Source: a virus
Strand: one strand, 5' to 3'
Length of the DNA stretch: 25,473 nt
IMG/VR virus record: IMGVR_UViG_3300030061_002291
Span: 13,128-38,600 of that record
Shown here: positions 21,901 to 25,473 of the stretch, one piece after another
Position numbering within the stretch: position 1 is the first letter of the stretch
Layout of the letters: each line of letters opens with the position of its first letter
Made by a program: the position numbers and the translations under genes
The notes under the pieces: generated by a model
Databases searched by the model: none
Told to the model about the DNA's origin: nothing
What the model saw: the letters and a program-made list of their open reading frames with translations, nothing else

Positions 21901-24309
21901 CCTAATAATTATAAATTAGCTCAAGTAGATATTTTAAAAAATATTATAGAAAAAATAGGTGGAGAAGAAGTAGCTAAAACTCAAGGCAGAACAACATTAA
22001 AAGCGATTGAAAGAGATGCAAGTAGTCAAAAAATAATGGGTGAAATGATACATGAAGTATTTCATAAGAATCAAATAACTTTAAACAATTTACCTGCAAA
22101 AACAGCAAGTTTAGTTAACATGCTTTCTACGTTATTAACTGATTTTGCAAAAACAAACAACGCTGAATACAGGCCATTAATAGAAAAAGCTGCGCTAGCA
22201 TATCAAGAAATTGCAAGTCAGTTTGGTAGAACTGGTAGAGTAATTCGAGATTTAAAAGCAAAAGAAATAACTGATTGGAAAGTTTTTGAAGATATGTTTG
22301 CCGGAGATGTAAGTCTTGTTGAAGTGTTAAAAGATATAACTTCAAATAAAGAATTGACAAGAAGTAGGTTGTTTAAGCTTGCAGAATGGGGTAGAAACGC
22401 TAAGCTTGCTACAGGTTCTTCCGTTGTAAGAAGCGCTATAGGTAACGCATATAGTTCTGTTGACGCTTTTGGTAGAATGTTTTTTGAGTTTGGTAATGAT
22501 TGGCTTATTAGAAAAACAAGCGGAGCATTATATGAATTGTCAAATGGATTTTATGGAAATCTAAGTAAAAATCAAATGAATAAATTAGAGTTAGGCGCTC
22601 AAGTTTCTGGTTATTATCAAGGGTTTCCTCAAGGATTAAGGTTAGCTTTTGAAATGTTAAAAGAAAATGATGCTGTTTTAAAAGAGTCGTCATTTTTTGC
22701 AAGAGAAGGACTGTATTATAAAGACATTGGTGGGACAACAGGTGTTGTTGTAAGGACACCGCAAAGAGTGCAAGGTGCTATTGATTTATTATTTAGAGTT
22801 CCACTTACAAACGCGTATATGAAAAGAGGAGCTATAAGACAAGCAATTAAAGAAGGAAAGAAAACTCAATCAGAAATTCAACAAAGAGCTATTGAAATTA
22901 TAGAGAAAGGAGAATTAGATGCAAAATATCACAAAGAAGCAATTAATTCTGCTGAATATGTTACTTTTCAAAGAGAACTAGGTTCTTTGACTAAATATGT
23001 TAATCAAGCTAGAACCGGGAATAATAGACGCGCTGCTGTGGCTCAGATGATTGTTCCATTTTTTAATACTGCTGCAAATTTATTTAAATATACAGTTGAG
23101 CATACGCCATTAGGAGTATTTTACAAAGATTTTCGAAGAGGAGTAGTCGATGCTTTTTCACCTACAGGGAAAGGTAGTAGGGGATTAGCAACAGAATTAG
23201 CTAAAATGCAAACAGGAACAATGGCAATTATGATATTAAATGAATTGCTTGTTGATAATTCTTCTGGGAATATAACAGGAGACTGGTCAAATGATGCCCC
23301 AGAAGAAAGAAATATGAAAACAAATGATGGTCAACAAGAATATTCAATAAAAACCGAAGATGGTTGGGTTAGTTATAGGGGTTTTGAGCCATTATCAAGT
23401 TATTTAACGCTTATAAATTCATATCACAGAACTAAAGACACTTCTAAAATGAATAAACAAGAATTGACATATCACGCTGAGCAAATAAAAAATGCTACCT
23501 ATGAACTTGCAAAGTCTTTTGCGGATAACCCATTTTTAGCAGGATTTGAAGATTTGTTTAAAGTAAGAGAAGGTAGAAAAGATGCTTTAGATTATTTATT
23601 TAGTTTTGCAGCAGGTATGTTAATTCCGGGTACTATAAGACAAATAGATAGCATTATTGACCCTGTTAGAAGAAAAAAATTAAAAAACTCTGATAAGGAT
23701 GAAAATGTTGATTGGATTGAAGTAGCACAAAGTCAAGCAAAACAAGTATTTCCTTGGTTTAGTAAAAATAAAAACTTGCCTGCTTTAGACCCTTTTGGAA
23801 ATGAAATAGAAAAACCTGACCCTGTTGGTGGTTTATTTGCTTTTAGATATACTGAAGCAAAAAATGACCCTGTATATGCTGAAATACAAAAAATATATTT
23901 TGACCAAGATAAAAGATTTCAACCTGCTAGACCAATGTTTACATCTACAGAGCTAGCAAAAATAAATTACACTCCAGAAGAACATTTTGCTTTAATAAAA
24001 ATAACAGGTCAGCAATTATACTCTTACATACAAGATATAATGCAAACAGAAGTGTGGCAAACTATGAAACCCGCAATGAAAAGACAACAAATCAATTCTA
24101 GAAGAGAGGATTTATATAATATAAACAGAGCCATATTATTTAATAAATATTTACCTATAGCTAAAGAAATGAAAATTGAAGAATTAGAAGGAAATCTTTC
24201 TACAAACGAAGAAAGAAAAGAATTTGTTAGAAAAGCAAAAAAGAAAAAGGGCTTAGACAGAATGACTGTAGATGAAATATTTGAACAATATGGGCAATTA
24301 ACTCAATAA
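18961..24309 (+). CDS. Giant internal virion/DNA-ejection protein with lysozyme-like motifs
   Basis: This 1782-residue protein is the largest in the window. Residues 119-185 resemble a lysozyme or lytic transglycosylase: ESS (Glu119), SSDYGLFQINDKYW (126-139), then IEENIGMAAYIAK and GWNNWVAYN. A second motif typical of the start of such domains, VMLAESGGKQDAINVN, follows at 223-238. A hydrophobic region (about 325-400) may touch membranes. A 15-residue repeat (EKQTSTE[IV]NLDRDVP) occurs at 509 and 593. A lysine-rich stretch follows at about 615-670. HEVFH at 1031-1035 has HExxH form. The last 600 residues include AQMIVPFFNTAANLFKYTVE, which I have seen in large phage ejection-type proteins. 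It would enter the host with the DNA and open the peptidoglycan locally (inference). Confidence 0.75.
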   Translation: MSQVERLFNYLQENDSNPSQFGTLEQFSEEVKNPNQAELLRQYLNNEQFGDSTMFYNELNKNFAPEIESSTQESIESPLEDIPISFSTTEGPNDILHNELNNPGSSLDTLASIASPDYESSQKISSSDYGLFQINDKYWSDTSNQLFNKSIADQSIEENIGMAAYIAKNDPRGWNNWVAYNKQKHKEFDGITDEEIVSQYGVAPEVIQLINESFDDPQTAKQVMLAESGGKQDAINVNYTPQSEENEEIPSNIQNQSQSIINQTQQRFPQMETAQPSSTDFVSDEEQAMYPTFKLEGTNIAQTLKKATESYLSLESPNWETAPFKDLKPVAQFGVNVLSHLAEIPGLAIDIPTQLATNPEETLYGLISFFPEEFNKLLLASNVYDVTNPVAGLFGLDVSREELANMRKKAQKHIYDTGGVYTFMAAHGLTNLGVKTRKIAEKNAEFRDVVKDANGETPSKPLSKEGQKASDALKKNPELNEKAKQAVGEQLELDLIEPKKVEQILEKAEKQTSTEINLDRDVPSQGVEIGELGLEGKVVSVKRFYDRKNKIHTIQKLDKNGNQIGEAQYAPNVKEAQKTVNELKVEYNIKKGEKQTSTEVNLDRDVPDVIFDKKNNVTKELKKVEKKVKEITEKVKSEDSKKSLEQKQQKKKPKKKQKKQEVLQEQKITKSSDFKITDGFESIKGEPTRRYKSLDGVKEYVASKLPEYVGDNVIATYAKTTKGDYLVRMLKVKKDAPKEIIAAKSGQKKIGPEMPEELVTSMRDPRSGKRRIQNRDVLLEKYEAEIGELGRNLENTINEVAKLEQQALETGVQSPRLDLLKNSIDSINRTISKSQNNIRQIMTSKQLVTRIASNIGKKTASGQIGGNAKKSKKQKQIDAEISADIRQLWENSKTGLKITKKNLINYLREIGASKEVIKYANKNYKRLADETLFENAKKLANEIDAEYSSRKDPVKGTRTKYRKPDEYIGNMRVDIIGGNNPNNYKLAQVDILKNIIEKIGGEEVAKTQGRTTLKAIERDASSQKIMGEMIHEVFHKNQITLNNLPAKTASLVNMLSTLLTDFAKTNNAEYRPLIEKAALAYQEIASQFGRTGRVIRDLKAKEITDWKVFEDMFAGDVSLVEVLKDITSNKELTRSRLFKLAEWGRNAKLATGSSVVRSAIGNAYSSVDAFGRMFFEFGNDWLIRKTSGALYELSNGFYGNLSKNQMNKLELGAQVSGYYQGFPQGLRLAFEMLKENDAVLKESSFFAREGLYYKDIGGTTGVVVRTPQRVQGAIDLLFRVPLTNAYMKRGAIRQAIKEGKKTQSEIQQRAIEIIEKGELDAKYHKEAINSAEYVTFQRELGSLTKYVNQARTGNNRRAAVAQMIVPFFNTAANLFKYTVEHTPLGVFYKDFRRGVVDAFSPTGKGSRGLATELAKMQTGTMAIMILNELLVDNSSGNITGDWSNDAPEERNMKTNDGQQEYSIKTEDGWVSYRGFEPLSSYLTLINSYHRTKDTSKMNKQELTYHAEQIKNATYELAKSFADNPFLAGFEDLFKVREGRKDALDYLFSFAAGMLIPGTIRQIDSIIDPVRRKKLKNSDKDENVDWIEVAQSQAKQVFPWFSKNKNLPALDPFGNEIEKPDPVGGLFAFRYTEAKNDPVYAEIQKIYFDQDKRFQPARPMFTSTELAKINYTPEEHFALIKITGQQLYSYIQDIMQTEVWQTMKPAMKRQQINSRREDLYNINRAILFNKYLPIAKEMKIEELEGNLSTNEERKEFVRKAKKKKGLDRMTVDEIFEQYGQLTQ
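20485..20781 (+). repeat. 45-bp direct repeat inside the giant ejection gene
   Basis: Copies at 20485-20529 and 20737-20781 differ at two positions, both leaving the peptide unchanged apart from Ile/Val. They are 252 bp (84 codons) apart, so the frame is kept. The unit encodes EKQTSTE[IV]NLDRDVP. Confidence 0.9.
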
Positions 24310-24324
24310 TTTTTTTATTTTTAA

Positions 24325-24343
24325 TGTAACATTATTGTAACAT
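24325..24343 (+). promoter_or_regulatory. TGTAACAT direct repeat before the 24431 gene
   Basis: TGTAACAT at 24325-24332 and 24336-24343 are exactly 11 bp apart, the same layout as before the portal gene. The site follows an uninterrupted T-rich stretch (24310-24322) after the giant gene's stop. No hairpin precedes that T-rich stretch, so I do not call a terminator. Confidence 0.6.
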
Positions 24344-24369
24344 TTTTACTAAATTATAGACGTAAACTA

Positions 24370-24438
24370 ATGATGTATCCATGTCAAACATTCTTGGGCG
24401 GTAAGATACACAAACAAAAAAGGAGAATATATGGCTAA
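24370..24438 (+). CDS. Possible 22-residue leader peptide
   Basis: A small frame from ATG 24370 encodes MMYPCQTFLGGKIHKQKRRI followed by YG and overlaps the next gene start by eight bases. It has no visible ribosome binding site. The overlap with the AAGGAG of the next gene would allow coupling. Only comparison with related phages can tell whether it is real. Confidence 0.25.
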   Translation: MMYPCQTFLGGKIHKQKRRIYG

Positions 24439-24760
24439 TTATGAAATACCAAGCTCACAGAAATTTTCTGTAGTTCAAGCCAGTAACGTCGGTCTTGGCC
24501 AAGTTGGTTCAGCCGTGCTAGATGATGGAGAATCAGTTGCTAGCATGGGAGACAGCAAGGTTGTAGCAATCACTATGCTAGAAGACTGCACTTTTTCTAC
24601 AATGACCCAATCAAGCGCAGCAATCGCGGGAACCGGTTCTAGCACAACACATGGAAATTCAGTAACAAGTTCTGATACATTTCCACAAGGTGTTACAATT
24701 TTTGGTAGTTGGTCTGCTGTTACGCTAGCGACTGGTCTTTGTATTTGCTATTTAGGCTAA
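24431..24760 (+). CDS. Small virion-type protein, function unknown
   Basis: This 109-residue protein begins MANYEIPSSQKFSVVQASNV and is rich in Ser, Thr, Gly and Ala with alternating strands (SKVVAITMLEDCTFSTMTQS; GVTIFGSWSAVTLATGLCIC). The composition and all-beta look are those of small capsid-decorating or tail-surface proteins. AAGGAG six bases before ATG 24431 and its own upstream TGTAACAT repeat suggest strong, separate expression, as expected for a virion protein needed in many copies. It ends one base before the LamG gene begins. No named family is recognised. Confidence 0.6.
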   Translation: MANYEIPSSQKFSVVQASNVGLGQVGSAVLDDGESVASMGDSKVVAITMLEDCTFSTMTQSSAAIAGTGSSTTHGNSVTSSDTFPQGVTIFGSWSAVTLATGLCICYLG

Positions 24761-24761
24761 A

Positions 24762-25473
24762 ATGCTTGGATTAGGAGCAAGCCTAGCTAAAGGGGGAGCA
24801 TCCCTCTTAACATACGTTAAGGACAACCTCAAGTTATACCTCGACTTCAAATCAAATAGGTCAGACACACTTGCATTCCCATCAGAGGGTTCGACAGAAT
24901 TTGATGGTAGTGATTATATAACTTGCGGTAATTCAAGTGATTTTCCAGATAATCCAGATGGGGAAGAGTTTACAATTACTGCTTGGGTTAATTGTTCTGT
25001 GGGTTCTGATGGTACAATATTTAGTAAAGCAGATACTTCTAATAGGGCTATTCAATTATTTACCAATACTGATGATACATTATCTGGGTTTGTTGGCGGC
25101 ACTCAATTAGACTCAAGTACAGTAGTAGCTGATGGTACTTGGCATCATGTTGTATTGAGGTCATTTAATGATGGCGGAACATATAAGGGTGAGATATATA
25201 TAGATGGTGTATTTAAGGTTGTTGGCACTTCTGGCACAACAACAGCAACTGATAGAGATTTTTTAATAGGTGCAAGAAGAGCTTCAAGCAATACAGATAC
25301 AGGTTATTTACTTACAAATTCTTCTATTTGTAATGTGGGATTATGGAATAGAGCCTTATCCCTCGAAGAAATCAACTCCGTTATGAACAAATCTTACAGT
25401 CAGTTAAGCTCTGTAGAAAAAACAAATTTAGTCAGTTGGTGGAGTCTTGATGAAGAAGTTGCAGACAGTACAC
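24762..25473 (+). CDS. LamG/concanavalin-like domain protein, likely tail or capsid surface (C-terminus outside window)
   Basis: The frame from ATG 24762 stays open for 237 codons to the window edge. The start MLGLGASLAKGGASLLTYVK is followed by DNLKLYLDFKSN and GSTEFDGSDYI. A clear LamG-type jellyroll then reads FTITAWVNCSVGSDGTIFSK, GTWHHVVLRSF, GEIYIDGVFKVVG, FLIGARRAS and NVGLWNRALSLEEINSVMN. The 'WHHVV...YIDG' and 'LWNRALSxEEI' elements are diagnostic of this lectin-like fold. Phages use it in tail fibres and capsid decorations to bind carbohydrates. A receptor-binding role is likely but inferred. AGG six bases upstream may act as a weak ribosome binding site. Confidence 0.82.
   Translation, partial: MLGLGASLAKGGASLLTYVKDNLKLYLDFKSNRSDTLAFPSEGSTEFDGSDYITCGNSSDFPDNPDGEEFTITAWVNCSVGSDGTIFSKADTSNRAIQLFTNTDDTLSGFVGGTQLDSSTVVADGTWHHVVLRSFNDGGTYKGEIYIDGVFKVVGTSGTTTATDRDFLIGARRASSNTDTGYLLTNSSICNVGLWNRALSLEEINSVMNKSYSQLSSVEKTNLVSWWSLDEEVADST

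Noticed and set aside
24301-24325. Terminator after the giant ejection gene
   Set aside because: There is a T-rich tract but no hairpin before it.

Overview
The window reads as part of the genome of a tailed double-stranded DNA phage with a podovirus-like particle, probably from a marine or other aquatic host. It holds terminase subunits, a P22-like portal, a scaffold, a capsid protein resembling the SU10/DUF5309 group, connector proteins, one long propeller-like tail protein, several internal virion (ejection) protein candidates and a LamG-domain protein. No tail tube, tape-measure or sheath genes are visible. The host assignment is inference; no integrase, polymerase or lysis cassette is recognisable here.

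Left arm (1 to about 3070, all minus strand): an 83-residue protein, a 306-base non-coding stretch dense in hairpins that includes a tRNA-like fold without a D-arm, a 79-residue protein, a 57-residue membrane protein, a MoxR/CobS-type AAA+ ATPase, and a VWA-like partner cut by the window edge. Spot counts put this arm near 45% G+C, clearly above the A+T-rich right arm.

Divergent control region (3069 to 3739): no convincing gene. It holds direct repeats near the minus-strand genes, three GGAGTAG boxes exactly 11 bp apart, seven tandem 11-bp units, an A+T-rich stretch with a hexamer repeat, and two adjacent palindromes. This arrangement suits a replication origin and/or divergent operators.

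Right arm (3740 to the end, all plus strand): a small DUF736-like protein, three tiny lysine-rich proteins, terminase small and large subunits with small genes between and after them, portal, scaffold, capsid, a 40-residue peptide that imitates the capsid N-terminus, two connectors, the 957-residue tail protein, a 62-residue tail-associated protein, three ejection-protein candidates, a 1782-residue ejection protein with lysozyme-like motifs, a 109-residue structural protein and the start of the LamG protein. Many genes overlap by one base (TAATG) or a few bases, suggesting translational coupling. A direct-repeat motif (TGTAACAT, usually 11 bp apart) recurs before the 3740 gene, the portal, the capsid and the 24431 gene and probably marks phage-specific transcription units.

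Two sequence-wide oddities: by-eye searches found no GATC anywhere in the window, while GCTAGC is strongly over-represented.
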